Assembly (NCBI GenBank): GCA_020160955.1
Contig: JAIUOX010000014.1
Location: forward strand, 1 to 57,963
Source of the DNA: Pseudomonadota bacterium
Lineage (GTDB): Bacteria > Pseudomonadota > Alphaproteobacteria > Reyranellales > Reyranellaceae
Direction of reading: 5' to 3'
Length of the DNA stretch: 57,963 nt
How positions within the stretch are numbered: position 1 is the stretch's first letter; each line of letters opens with the position of its first letter. A model generated the notes under the pieces. The model worked only from the letters and a program-made list of their open reading frames with translations. It was not told the origin of the DNA and made no database searches. Below, in pieces: positions 51,035 to 57,963 of the stretch. Position numbers and translations under genes: made by a program.

Positions 51035-52654
51035 TTACTTCAGCCGCAGGTAGGCGTAGCGGGCGTAGGGATCCTGCGAGAAGGTCACGCCCGTGATCTT
51101 CGGGCTCACCACGATGGTGCGGCCGACCAGGATCGCCGGGTTGGCGGTGGCCGCCGCCTCGGCGACCTTGTCCTGGATCTTGCGGTAGGCCGTGGTGCGC
51201 GCCGCGACGTCGCTCGAGTTGCGGTACTTGAGGTGCAGCTCGTCGACCTCGGGATCGCTGAACCGCGCCCAGTTGGTGACGCCGCCCGTCGCCGTCTTGG
51301 TCACCATCGCGAGGTTGGTGAGCGTCGACGGGTCGTTCAGCCAGATCACGCCCTCGTTCAGCAGCATGCCGCTCATGTTCTGGTCGACGCCGTTGATGCG
51401 GGCGCGAAAGGCGTCGAGCAGCTGCAGCGCCGGCGTCGGCTTGAGGTTGGCGGTGACGCCGATCGACTTCAGCGAGTCGGCGATGATGATGGCGATGTCG
51501 TTGTTGTAGGGCAGCGCGTTCGAGTACCAGAAATCGAACGCGAAGCTCGGCTTGCCGGCCTCCTTCAGGAGCGCCTTCGCCTTGTTGAGGTCGAGCTTGT
51601 AGCGCTCGAAGGCGTCGTTACAGGTCGGGTCCTGCATGTTGTACAGGCAGGTCTGCCGCTTGCCGCGGCCGGCCAGCGCGGTCTTCAGGATGCGGTCGTG
51701 CGGGATGGCGTAGAGCATCGCCTGGCGCACCCGCACGTCGGTGAAGGGCTCCTTGTCCATCGCCATGGCGATGCGCATGATCGACGGCGTCTCGCCGTGC
51801 AGCACCGGGAAGCCGGCCGCGGCCAGCGCGTCGTACTGGCGGCCGGTCAGGCCCTCGGCGGCGTAATCCACGACACCGCCCTTGATCAGGGACACCAGGT
51901 CGGCGTTGCCGATGACGCGCAGCACGACGTCCTCGAACGCCGGCTGCTTGCCCGACCAGTGATTGGGCACCGCCTTCAGTTCGAGCTGCTGCCCGAGCGT
52001 GCGGTTGGCGATGTAGTACGGGCCGGTGGTGGCGAGGTTCTTCATCAGCCACTGGTTGGCCCACGGGTCCGCCGTCGTGGCGTGCTTCTTGACCTCGACC
52101 GAATCGATGATCGCGAACTGCTGGAACTTCATCGAGGTCAGGGCGACCGGCACGGCGGTCGGCGTGCCGGCGCCATCGGTGAAGGTGATGCGCACCGTCA
52201 TCGGGTCGACGGCCTCGACCTGCTCGGCCTTGAAGATGCCGGCGATGCCCGCCTGGTTGCGGCCGTTGCCGGTGATGCGCACCAGCCGCTCGAAGCTGTA
52301 GCGCACGTCCTCCGACGTCACCGGGTTGCCGGTGGCGAAGAACTTCACGCCCGGACGCAGCTTGAAGGTGATGACCGGCCCGTCGACCGTCCACGACTCG
52401 GCCAGTTCCGGCTCGACCGCGACCGGGTCGGCCATCAGCGTGCCGTTCGGCTGCGGCAGGAACTTCATGCGCACCAGGCGCTCGTAGACGTTGACCCCGA
52501 TCTCCTGGTCCTGCTGGCCGCGGATGTCGGCCGGATCGAGGCTCGCGATGTCGGCCGGGATGGCGTGGACCAGCGGCTTGGCCGCCGCCGCGCCGGCGGC
52601 GAACAGGCCGGCCAGCAGGGCCGCGCCGATGGCCAGGCGTCTGTGCATCAGCAT
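51035..52654 (-). CDS. ABC transporter substrate-binding protein (SBP_bac_5, peptide/opine/nickel type)
   Basis: This 539-residue periplasmic protein has a signal peptide (HRRLAIGAALLAGLFAAGAAAA). Motifs are IPADIASLDPADIRG, the long KLRPGVKFFATGNPVTSEDVRYSFERL segment of family 5 binding proteins, and LYAIPHDRI. It delivers a peptide-sized ligand to the OppBCDF complex. ATG 52654 has ggaaaggat upstream and overlaps the oppF stop by 7 bases. Here it follows the transporter genes instead of preceding them. Confidence 0.9.
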   Translation of the reverse strand: MLMHRRLAIGAALLAGLFAAGAAAAKPLVHAIPADIASLDPADIRGQQDQEIGVNVYERLVRMKFLPQPNGTLMADPVAVEPELAESWTVDGPVITFKLRPGVKFFATGNPVTSEDVRYSFERLVRITGNGRNQAGIAGIFKAEQVEAVDPMTVRITFTDGAGTPTAVPVALTSMKFQQFAIIDSVEVKKHATTADPWANQWLMKNLATTGPYYIANRTLGQQLELKAVPNHWSGKQPAFEDVVLRVIGNADLVSLIKGGVVDYAAEGLTGRQYDALAAAGFPVLHGETPSIMRIAMAMDKEPFTDVRVRQAMLYAIPHDRILKTALAGRGKRQTCLYNMQDPTCNDAFERYKLDLNKAKALLKEAGKPSFAFDFWYSNALPYNNDIAIIIADSLKSIGVTANLKPTPALQLLDAFRARINGVDQNMSGMLLNEGVIWLNDPSTLTNLAMVTKTATGGVTNWARFSDPEVDELHLKYRNSSDVAARTTAYRKIQDKVAEAAATANPAILVGRTIVVSPKITGVTFSQDPYARYAYLRLK

Positions 52655-53646
52655 GAAGGGATCCTTTCCGCGACAGGTTGGGGAAGCGTGTCGATGACCA
52701 CGGGACAGGCGATGGACCGGCCGTCGCCGGTGCCGACCAGCGCGGGTTTGCCCTGGCTGCAGCTCGGCCGCGCCAACGGGCAGCGGCCGACCAGCCGGCA
52801 GGCATCGGGCGGGTCGATCGGGCTCGAGATCTCGCCGGCCAGCCGGGTGCGCGTGCGCTTGACGCCCCAGCGCGCGACCGGCGCGGCCGACAGGAGCGCC
52901 TGGGTGTAGGGATGCCGCGGCGCGGCGAAGATGGCCTCGGTCGCGCCCTGCTCGACGATGCCGCCGAGGTACATCACGGCGACGCGGTCGGCGACATGCT
53001 GCACGACCTGCAGGTCATGGGTGATGAACAGGTAGGCGAGGTTCAGCCGCTGCTGCAGGTCGAGCAGCAGGTCGAGGACCTGGCCGCGCACCGAGACGTC
53101 GAGCGACGAGGTCGGCTCGTCGAGGATCACCACCTCGGGCGACACCGCGATGGCCCGGGCGATGCCGATTCGCTGGCGCTGCCCGCCGCTCAGCTCGTGC
53201 GGGTAGCGGTCGAGGTGGCCGGTCGTCAGGCCGACCATCTCGATCAGCTCCTGGACCCGGCGCGCCCGCTCGCTGCGCAGCAGGTAGAGGTGCAGCCGCA
53301 GCGGCTCCTCCAGCAGCTGGCGGATGCTCATGCGCGGGTTGAGCGAGGCGTTGGGGTCCTGGAACACCATCTGGATCCGGCGATACATCGCGGTCAGGCG
53401 GCTGGCCGGCAGGCCCAGCATCGGTTCGCCGCCGATCGTGATCTCGCCGCCGGTCGGCTCGACCAGCCGCAGGATGCAGCGCGCCACCGTCGACTTGCCC
53501 GAGCCGCTCTCGCCGACCAGCGCCAGCGTCTCGCCGGCAGCGATCTCGAGCGTGACGCCGTCGACCGCGAACAGCTTGCGGCCGCCCGCCACCGGGAAGA
53601 CCTTGGCGAGGTCGCGGACCTGCAGCAGGGCGCGGCCGGGGCTCAT
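52648..53646 (-). CDS. Oligopeptide-type ABC ATPase (OppF/DppF)
   Basis: The 332-residue ATPase has Walker A GESGSGKST near residue 44, the signature LSGGQRQR and Walker B VVILDEPTSSLDVS. The C-terminal region has the oligopeptide-transporter extension with cysteines (CRLVGRCPLARPSC, SIACPV) typical of OppF. It overlaps oppD by 4 bases. It couples ATP hydrolysis to uptake with OppD. Confidence 0.93.
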   Translation of the reverse strand: MSPGRALLQVRDLAKVFPVAGGRKLFAVDGVTLEIAAGETLALVGESGSGKSTVARCILRLVEPTGGEITIGGEPMLGLPASRLTAMYRRIQMVFQDPNASLNPRMSIRQLLEEPLRLHLYLLRSERARRVQELIEMVGLTTGHLDRYPHELSGGQRQRIGIARAIAVSPEVVILDEPTSSLDVSVRGQVLDLLLDLQQRLNLAYLFITHDLQVVQHVADRVAVMYLGGIVEQGATEAIFAAPRHPYTQALLSAAPVARWGVKRTRTRLAGEISSPIDPPDACRLVGRCPLARPSCSQGKPALVGTGDGRSIACPVVIDTLPQPVAERIPSC

Positions 53647-54446
53647 GCCGCCTCGACGAGCACGCTGGAGGCCAGCAGGCGCTGCGTGTAGGCGTCGCGC
53701 GGCCGGGTGAAGATCGCCTCGGCCGAGCCGCTCTCCACGACCCGGCCGGCATTCATCACCACGACGTTCTGGCAGGTCTCGACGACCACGCCGAGGTCGT
53801 GGGTGATCAGGCAGGTGGTGAGCCCGCGGGTGCGGCTCAGCTCGACGATCAGCTCCATGATGTCGGACTGGATGGTGACGTCGAGTCCGGTCGTCGGCTC
53901 GTCGAGGATCAGCAGCGACGGCGCGCAGACCAGCGCCGCCATGGCGATCATCGCGCGCTGCGCCATGCCGCCGGAATACTCGTGCGGGTACTGGCGGGCG
54001 CGCCGCTCCGGCTCGGGGATCGAGACCCGGCGCAGCGCCTCGATGGCCTGGCCCATTGCCGCCTTGCGGCTGCCGCCGTGCTGCAGCTGCCAGACGTCGG
54101 CCAGCTGGCGGCCCACCGTGAAGACCGGGTTGAGCGCGGCGCGCGCATCCTGGAACACCATGCTGATCTCGGCCCCGCGCACCCGCCGCAGGGCCCGCTC
54201 GTCGAAGCCGCACAGGTCGTGGCCGCGGAACAGGATGCGGCCGCCGGTGCGTTCGAAGGCCGGTGGCTGGATGCCGAGGATCGACAGCGCCGTCAGCGAC
54301 TTGCCGCTGCCCGACTCGCCCACCACGGCGGTCATGAGGCCGGTCTCGAGCGCGTAGCTGACGCCGTGCAGCACCGGCGCGAGGTCGCCGGTCTCGCCGC
54401 GGAAGGCGCCGCTGAAGTTCTCGACCTCGAGCAGGATGTCGCTCAT
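53643..54446 (-). CDS. Oligopeptide-type ABC ATPase (OppD/DppD)
   Basis: The 267-residue protein has Walker A GESGSGKSL near residue 43, a signature YSGGMAQRAMIAMA (variant LSGG, as often in OppD) and Walker B LLILDEPTTGLDVT. It is shorter than many OppD proteins because it ends soon after ARP-type IFTRPRDAYTQRLL, lacking the cysteine-containing C-terminal extension seen in OppF. Coupled by 4-base overlaps to both neighbours. Confidence 0.92.
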   Translation of the reverse strand: MSDILLEVENFSGAFRGETGDLAPVLHGVSYALETGLMTAVVGESGSGKSLTALSILGIQPPAFERTGGRILFRGHDLCGFDERALRRVRGAEISMVFQDARAALNPVFTVGRQLADVWQLQHGGSRKAAMGQAIEALRRVSIPEPERRARQYPHEYSGGMAQRAMIAMAALVCAPSLLILDEPTTGLDVTIQSDIMELIVELSRTRGLTTCLITHDLGVVVETCQNVVVMNAGRVVESGSAEAIFTRPRDAYTQRLLASSVLVEAA

Positions 54447-55336
54447 TGGCGCCGCCGCCGCGGGTCGGTGAGGTCGGCCAGCGCGTCGCCCAGCAGGTAG
54501 AGCGCGCCGGTCAGGCCGAGGATCGCCAGGCCGGGGAAGAACGAGACCCACCACTGGCCGGTCATGATGCCGTCCTGGCCGCGCGCGATCATGTTGCCCC
54601 ACTCCGGCACGTTGGGGCCGAGGCCGAGGCCCAGGAAGCCCAGGCTGGCGGTGACCAGCGCGGCGAAGGCGGCGTTGATCGAGGTGAAGGCCAGCAGCGG
54701 GCCGATGCTGTTGGGCAGCAGGTGGCGGAAAGCGACGCGCCACGGCAGGTTGCCGGCCAGCCGCGCCGCCTCGGCGTACTGCCAGCTCTTCTTGGCCTGG
54801 ATCTCCGCCCGCGCCAGCCGCAGGTAGTCCGGGATGCCGACGAACGACAGGACGAGGATGACGTTGACCAGGCCGGCGCCCACCGCCTGGACCACCAGCA
54901 TGGCGAACAGCAGCCCGGGAAAGGCCTGGAAGATCTCGACGCCGCGCATCACGACGGTGTCGAGCGTGCCGCCGAAGTAGCCCGACAGAACGCCGATCGT
55001 CGTGCCCACCGACAGGGCAATGGCGACCGCGACCGCGGCGATGCCGAGGTCGTAGCGCGCGCCCGCCATCAGGCGCGACAGCATGTCGGCGCCGAGCCGG
55101 TCGGTGCCCAGCGGAAAGGCAAGGCTGGGCGCGTCGTAGCCATCGCCGATGCCGGGGGTCAGCGGATCGTAGGGCGTCCAGAACACCGACAGCACGGCGA
55201 CCAGCGCGTAGAACACCAGCACGGCCACGCCGATGCGCAGCGTCCAGTAGGAGCGCGGCCGGTGCCGGCGGCGCGCCGCCGGCTTGCCGCGGGCCAGCGG
55301 CGGCGCCACCGTCTCGACGGCCTCGCCGTCCCTCAT
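54443..55336 (-). CDS. Oligopeptide-type ABC permease (OppC/DppC)
   Basis: The 297-residue permease has a basic cytoplasmic N-terminus, then a first helix (IGVAVLVFYALVAVLSVFW), YDPLTPG, FPLGTDRLGADMLSRLMAGAR (OppC signature), and five more helices with the EAARLAGNLPWRVAFRHLLPN coupling loop. It partners OppB. The start ATG 55336 overlaps the oppB stop by 4 bases. Confidence 0.92.
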   Translation of the reverse strand: MRDGEAVETVAPPLARGKPAARRRHRPRSYWTLRIGVAVLVFYALVAVLSVFWTPYDPLTPGIGDGYDAPSLAFPLGTDRLGADMLSRLMAGARYDLGIAAVAVAIALSVGTTIGVLSGYFGGTLDTVVMRGVEIFQAFPGLLFAMLVVQAVGAGLVNVILVLSFVGIPDYLRLARAEIQAKKSWQYAEAARLAGNLPWRVAFRHLLPNSIGPLLAFTSINAAFAALVTASLGFLGLGLGPNVPEWGNMIARGQDGIMTGQWWVSFFPGLAILGLTGALYLLGDALADLTDPRRRRQ

Positions 55337-56352
55337 GACGCCCGCACCCGGGGGTCGATGAACATGTAGAGGAGATCGACCGCGAGGAACGCCAGCACGT
55401 AGAGCAGCGAGGCGTAGATCACGAAGCCCTGCAGCGCAGCGAAGTCGGAGCGCTCGATCGCCTGCAGCGCGTACTGGCCCAGCCCCGGCCAGGCGAAGAT
55501 CGATTCGAGCAGGACGGCGCCGGCGAAGATGTGGCCGGCGATGCCGCCGATCAGCGTCACCACCGGCAGCAGCGCATTGCGCAGGCTGTAGCGGAACCAC
55601 ACGACGCGCTTGCTGTGGCCCATCGCGATGGCGGTGCGCACGTAGTCGCTCTGCAGCGCCTCGGCCATCGCCGAGCGGGTGACGCGGGCGATCGGCGCGG
55701 CGGTGCTGAAGCCCAGCGTCAGCGCCGGCAACGCCAGCTGCCGCACCGCCTGCCACCACAGCGAGAAGTCGCCGGCCAGCAACGTGTCGACCAGCAGGAA
55801 GCCGGTGATGCGCGGCGGCGCGGCGACACCGATCGGCAGCCGCCCGACCGGCCCCGGCAGCACCTGCAGGTCGACGAAGAAGATGCTGATCAGCACCAGG
55901 CCGACCCAGAACTGGGGCAGCGCCATGCCGCTCAGCGTCGTGCCGCGCACCAGGAAATCGGGCCAGCGCTCGCGGTGCACGGCCGCCACGACGCCCAGCG
56001 GGATGCCGACGACGATGCCCAGCAGCAGGCCCGCGAGGCCGAGCTCGAGGGTCGCCGGCAGGCGGTCCCAGAGGTCCGAGGCGACGCTCTGCTGGGTGGT
56101 GAACGAGATGCCGAGGTCGAAGCGCAGCAGGTCGCGCAGGTAGTGGACGAACTGGATGGGCAGCGGGTCGGCGAGGCCGAGCCGGGCCCGGATCTGGGCC
56201 CGCAGTTCGTCGGTCGCCTCGGGCGGCGAGTAGAGCTCGGTCGGGTCGCCGTTCAGCACCCGCGCCATGAAGAAGGTCATGGTGACGACCCCGAACGCGA
56301 CCGGGAACACCCAGAGGACGCGGCGCAGGATCATCTTGCCGAGCGGCGGCAT
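55333..56352 (-). CDS. Oligopeptide-type ABC permease (OppB/DppB)
   Basis: The 339-residue permease starts MILRRVLWVFPVAFGVVTMTF, followed by a periplasmic domain (DPTELYSPPEATDELRAQI and LPIQFVHYLRDLLRFDLG) and helices ending DLLYMFIDPRVR. The coupling loop is RTAIAMGHSKRVVWFRYSLRN. This is standard OppB architecture. ATG 56352 overlaps the monooxygenase stop by one base, so the importer and the monooxygenase are translated from one transcript. Confidence 0.93.
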   Translation of the reverse strand: MPPLGKMILRRVLWVFPVAFGVVTMTFFMARVLNGDPTELYSPPEATDELRAQIRARLGLADPLPIQFVHYLRDLLRFDLGISFTTQQSVASDLWDRLPATLELGLAGLLLGIVVGIPLGVVAAVHRERWPDFLVRGTTLSGMALPQFWVGLVLISIFFVDLQVLPGPVGRLPIGVAAPPRITGFLLVDTLLAGDFSLWWQAVRQLALPALTLGFSTAAPIARVTRSAMAEALQSDYVRTAIAMGHSKRVVWFRYSLRNALLPVVTLIGGIAGHIFAGAVLLESIFAWPGLGQYALQAIERSDFAALQGFVIYASLLYVLAFLAVDLLYMFIDPRVRAS

Positions 56353-57653
56353 CAGTCGGCGAGCAGGTTGTCGCGGAAGTGTTCGTGGGCGTAGGCCGTG
56401 CGGCTGAGGCCCCGCTTCTGCAGCGCCGGAACGATGCCGTCGGTGATCTCGGCGACGTAGCGCCGGGTCACCGTGCCGGTGAACATGAAGCCGTCACCGC
56501 CCACCTCCTCCATCAGTTCGCCCATCTGGCGGGCAATCGTGTCGGGCGTGCCGACGAGGTCCTCGTAGCCGTAGCGGTAGTTGGCCGCGATCTCGCGCAG
56601 CGTCTTGCCCTGCTTGAGGAAGCGCTTGAGCGTGCCCTGCTGGCCGTTGGTCGTGAGCTCGGCGATCGGCGCGTCGATGTCGAAGACCGAGAAGTCGATG
56701 TCGGTCAGGCTGCCCATCTGGGCCAACGCCATCTCCGGCGCCTTCTCCTTGGCGGCCTGGCGCCGCTTCACCCGCTCGGCCGCCTCGGCGTCCGTCTCGC
56801 CCACCGTCGGCATCACGACGTACAGGACCTTGCAGCTGTCGGGATCGCGCCCCGCGGCCGCCACCTTTTCGCGCAGGCTGGCGCGGTAGGCCTTCATCTC
56901 GGCCGCGGTGCTGACGGCGCACAGCACGATGTCCATGTGCTTCGACGCGAAGGCCTGGCCCTGCGGCGAGTTCCCGGCCTGCACCAGCACCGGGTGGCCC
57001 TGCGCCGGCCGCGCCGTGTTGAGCGGCCCGCGCGACGAGAAGAACCGGCCCTTGAAGTCGATCGGGTGGACCTTGTTGTGATCGACGAAGACGCCCTTCT
57101 TCTCGTCCATGACGATCGCGTCGGCGTCCCACGAGTCCCAGAGCTGCTTCACGAGGTCGACGAACTCGTCCGCCATCTCGTAGCGCAGGTCGTGCTCGAT
57201 ATGGGCGTCGAGGCCGAAGTTCTGGGCGGCCCGCTCGGCCGTCGAGGTCACGAAGTTGCAGCCGACGCGGCCCCGCGACATCAGGTCGAGCGTGGCCATC
57301 AGGCGGGCGAGCAGGTACGGCGGGTAGAACGAGGTCGAGATGGTGGGCACGATGCCGAGGCGTTGGGTCGCCTGGACGAGCAGTGGCACCAGCGGCAGCG
57401 GGTCGTTCTTGGGCGCGCGCAGCGCGCGCGACAGGTAGAACTCCATCGAGTTGCCGTAGTTGTCCGGCACGAACAGCGAGTCCTCGAGCAGCATGAAGTC
57501 GAAGCAGGCCCGCTCCAGCGCGCGCGCGAGATCGACATGGAGATCGGGTTGCCACCAGTCGCGGGGCCCGGTGCCGGCCCACGGCTGCGACCAGCCATGG
57601 ACGCCGAAACTGTTGCCGAGGAACCAGCCGAGCTTGATGGGTTTCACCGACAC
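56352..57653 (-). CDS. LLM-class flavin-dependent monooxygenase (NtaA/DszA/RutA-like)
   Basis: The 433-residue luciferase-like TIM barrel needs FMNH2 and O2. NtaA/SnaA/DszA-group marks are GWSQPWAGTGPRDWWQPD, FDFMLLEDSLFVPDNYG, STSFYPPYLLARLMATLD, RVGCNFVTSTAERAAQNFG and VLVQAGNSPQGQAFASKHMD. Members cleave chelators, sulfones or pyrimidine rings. I choose GTG 57653 with GGGAGGG five bases upstream; a second GTG at 57647 is possible. It heads the nine-gene operon; a nitroreductase that could act with it starts divergently. Substrate unknown. Confidence 0.9.
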   Translation of the reverse strand: MSVKPIKLGWFLGNSFGVHGWSQPWAGTGPRDWWQPDLHVDLARALERACFDFMLLEDSLFVPDNYGNSMEFYLSRALRAPKNDPLPLVPLLVQATQRLGIVPTISTSFYPPYLLARLMATLDLMSRGRVGCNFVTSTAERAAQNFGLDAHIEHDLRYEMADEFVDLVKQLWDSWDADAIVMDEKKGVFVDHNKVHPIDFKGRFFSSRGPLNTARPAQGHPVLVQAGNSPQGQAFASKHMDIVLCAVSTAAEMKAYRASLREKVAAAGRDPDSCKVLYVVMPTVGETDAEAAERVKRRQAAKEKAPEMALAQMGSLTDIDFSVFDIDAPIAELTTNGQQGTLKRFLKQGKTLREIAANYRYGYEDLVGTPDTIARQMGELMEEVGGDGFMFTGTVTRRYVAEITDGIVPALQKRGLSRTAYAHEHFRDNLLAD

Positions 57654-57684
57654 GCATGCCCTCCCGTCTCGGCAAACACGATGC

Positions 57685-57704
57685 AATTCGCAGACCAGCG
57701 AATT
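57685..57704. promoter_or_regulatory. Inverted repeat in the monooxygenase-operon promoter region
   Basis: AATTCGC (57685-57691), spacer AGACCA, GCGAATT (57698-57704) are perfect 7-bp arms in a locally AT-rich spot about 41 bases from the operon start codon. On the minus strand TAAAAT, a possible -10, lies just before it, so a bound repressor would cover the transcription start. Confidence 0.5.
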
Positions 57705-57753
57705 TTACGGTTGCGACGGATGCCGAGCGCGGCAGCCGCGCGAGTCGTGCAAC

Positions 57754-57813
57754 CGTGCTGGCGCGCTTCGTGCTGGCCCCTCTCGCGCCGGCCCATCTCG
57801 TGCTGAATGCCGG
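57754..57813. repeat. Four degenerate 15-bp tandem repeats
   Basis: Units are cgtgctggcgcgctt, cgtgctggcccctct, cgcgccggcccatct and cgtgctgaatgccgg, in exact 15-base register, between the divergent monooxygenase and nitroreductase starts. Function is unknown; possibilities are repeated regulator half sites or replication slippage. Confidence 0.55.
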
Positions 57814-57830
57814 CACACTCTCCGGGGAAC

Positions 57831-57963
57831 ATGCGGATGACGACAGGCGACGAGATCGGCGTCTTCGAAGCGATCTACAGCGCGCGCTCGCTGCGGCACT
57901 TCAAGCCCGACCCGGTGCCCGACGCCCTGGTCGAGAAGGTGATCGACGCGGCGATCCGGGCGT
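57831..57963 (+). CDS. Nitroreductase family protein, N-terminal fragment
   Basis: The first 44 codons of a gene cut by the right edge are visible. The text VFEAIYSARSLRHFKPDPVP, followed by LVEKVIDAAIRA, is the classic nitroreductase opening, in which the SxRxF segment binds FMN. ATG 57831 with ggggaa upstream is chosen; ATG 57837 is close behind. Lying divergent from a flavin monooxygenase, it might supply reduced flavin or reduce a product, as RutE-type proteins are thought to do in the Rut pathway. Confidence 0.8.
   Translation, partial: MRMTTGDEIGVFEAIYSARSLRHFKPDPVPDALVEKVIDAAIRA

Noticed and set aside
57754..57813. CRISPR-like array
   Set aside because: Units are directly adjacent 15-mers without spacers, and no cas gene is present.

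Overview
This window is very GC-rich, gene-dense DNA read as a chromosomal segment of an alphaproteobacterium. The clues are the strong GC bias, ATGA/GTGA gene overlaps, a tripartite tricarboxylate transporter set, a Paracoccus-type fused NarK, NnrS, and GCTAG-containing sequences resembling alphaproteobacterial -10 elements. A Rhodospirillales or Reyranella-like soil or water bacterium would fit, but I cannot name the species. I see no rRNA, tRNA, insertion sequence, phage gene or CRISPR array, and no gene-free stretch longer than about 300 bases. The first and last genes are cut by the window edges.

Layout. 1-2948 (+): a truncated unknown gene, an MsrQ-like haem membrane protein and modBC, the molybdate ABC permease and ATPase, without modA. 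3004-11775 (+): a membrane-anchored glutamate-synthase-like FMN enzyme, then a tight operon of PLP aminotransferase, cytoplasmic gamma-glutamyltransferase, PuuB-like amine oxidase, a lone CoxL/XdhB-type molybdenum hydroxylase subunit and a DUF938 methyltransferase. 11866-16213 (+): an RND efflux pair without an outer-membrane channel. 16284-17792 (+): an SGNH hydrolase with a probable CTG start and a sequestered ribosome site. 17789-20710 (-): FkbM methyltransferase, O-methyltransferase and nitronate monooxygenase. 20871-24061 (+): a secreted alpha/beta hydrolase and an IlvD/Edd dehydratase. 24072-26538: a small membrane protein (-), then an FAD monooxygenase with its DUF2783 partner (+). 26535-29488 (-): tctCBA. 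29614-31263 (+): a rhomboid protease fused to Sel1-like repeats.

31268-42737 (-) is a respiratory nitrate reduction operon in the order narK(1-2 fusion)-narG-narH-narJ-narI-PpiC isomerase-orf103-DUF2478-small lipoprotein. A Crp/Fnr regulator (NarR-like) and nnrS are read the other way from 42900. The 162-base divergent region holds a perfect FNR box and a separate 11-bp-arm dyad. 44816-47987 holds an outer-membrane beta-barrel protein (-) and a Tat-exported alkylsulfatase (+).

47994-57653 (-) is a nine-gene catabolic operon: flavin-dependent monooxygenase, Opp-type ABC importer (B, C, D, F and binding protein), two tandem PuuE-like (allantoinase/polysaccharide deacetylase fold) hydrolases and an M20 amidohydrolase. 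It looks like uptake and stepwise breakdown of one nitrogenous compound. A nitroreductase starts divergently at 57831 and runs off the end.

The most promising under-described parts are the accessory end of the nar operon (orf103 with a His/Cys tail, DUF2478), the paired operators before narK, the PuuE-like/M20/Opp/flavin operon, and the gamma-glutamyl operon with its solitary molybdenum hydroxylase subunit.
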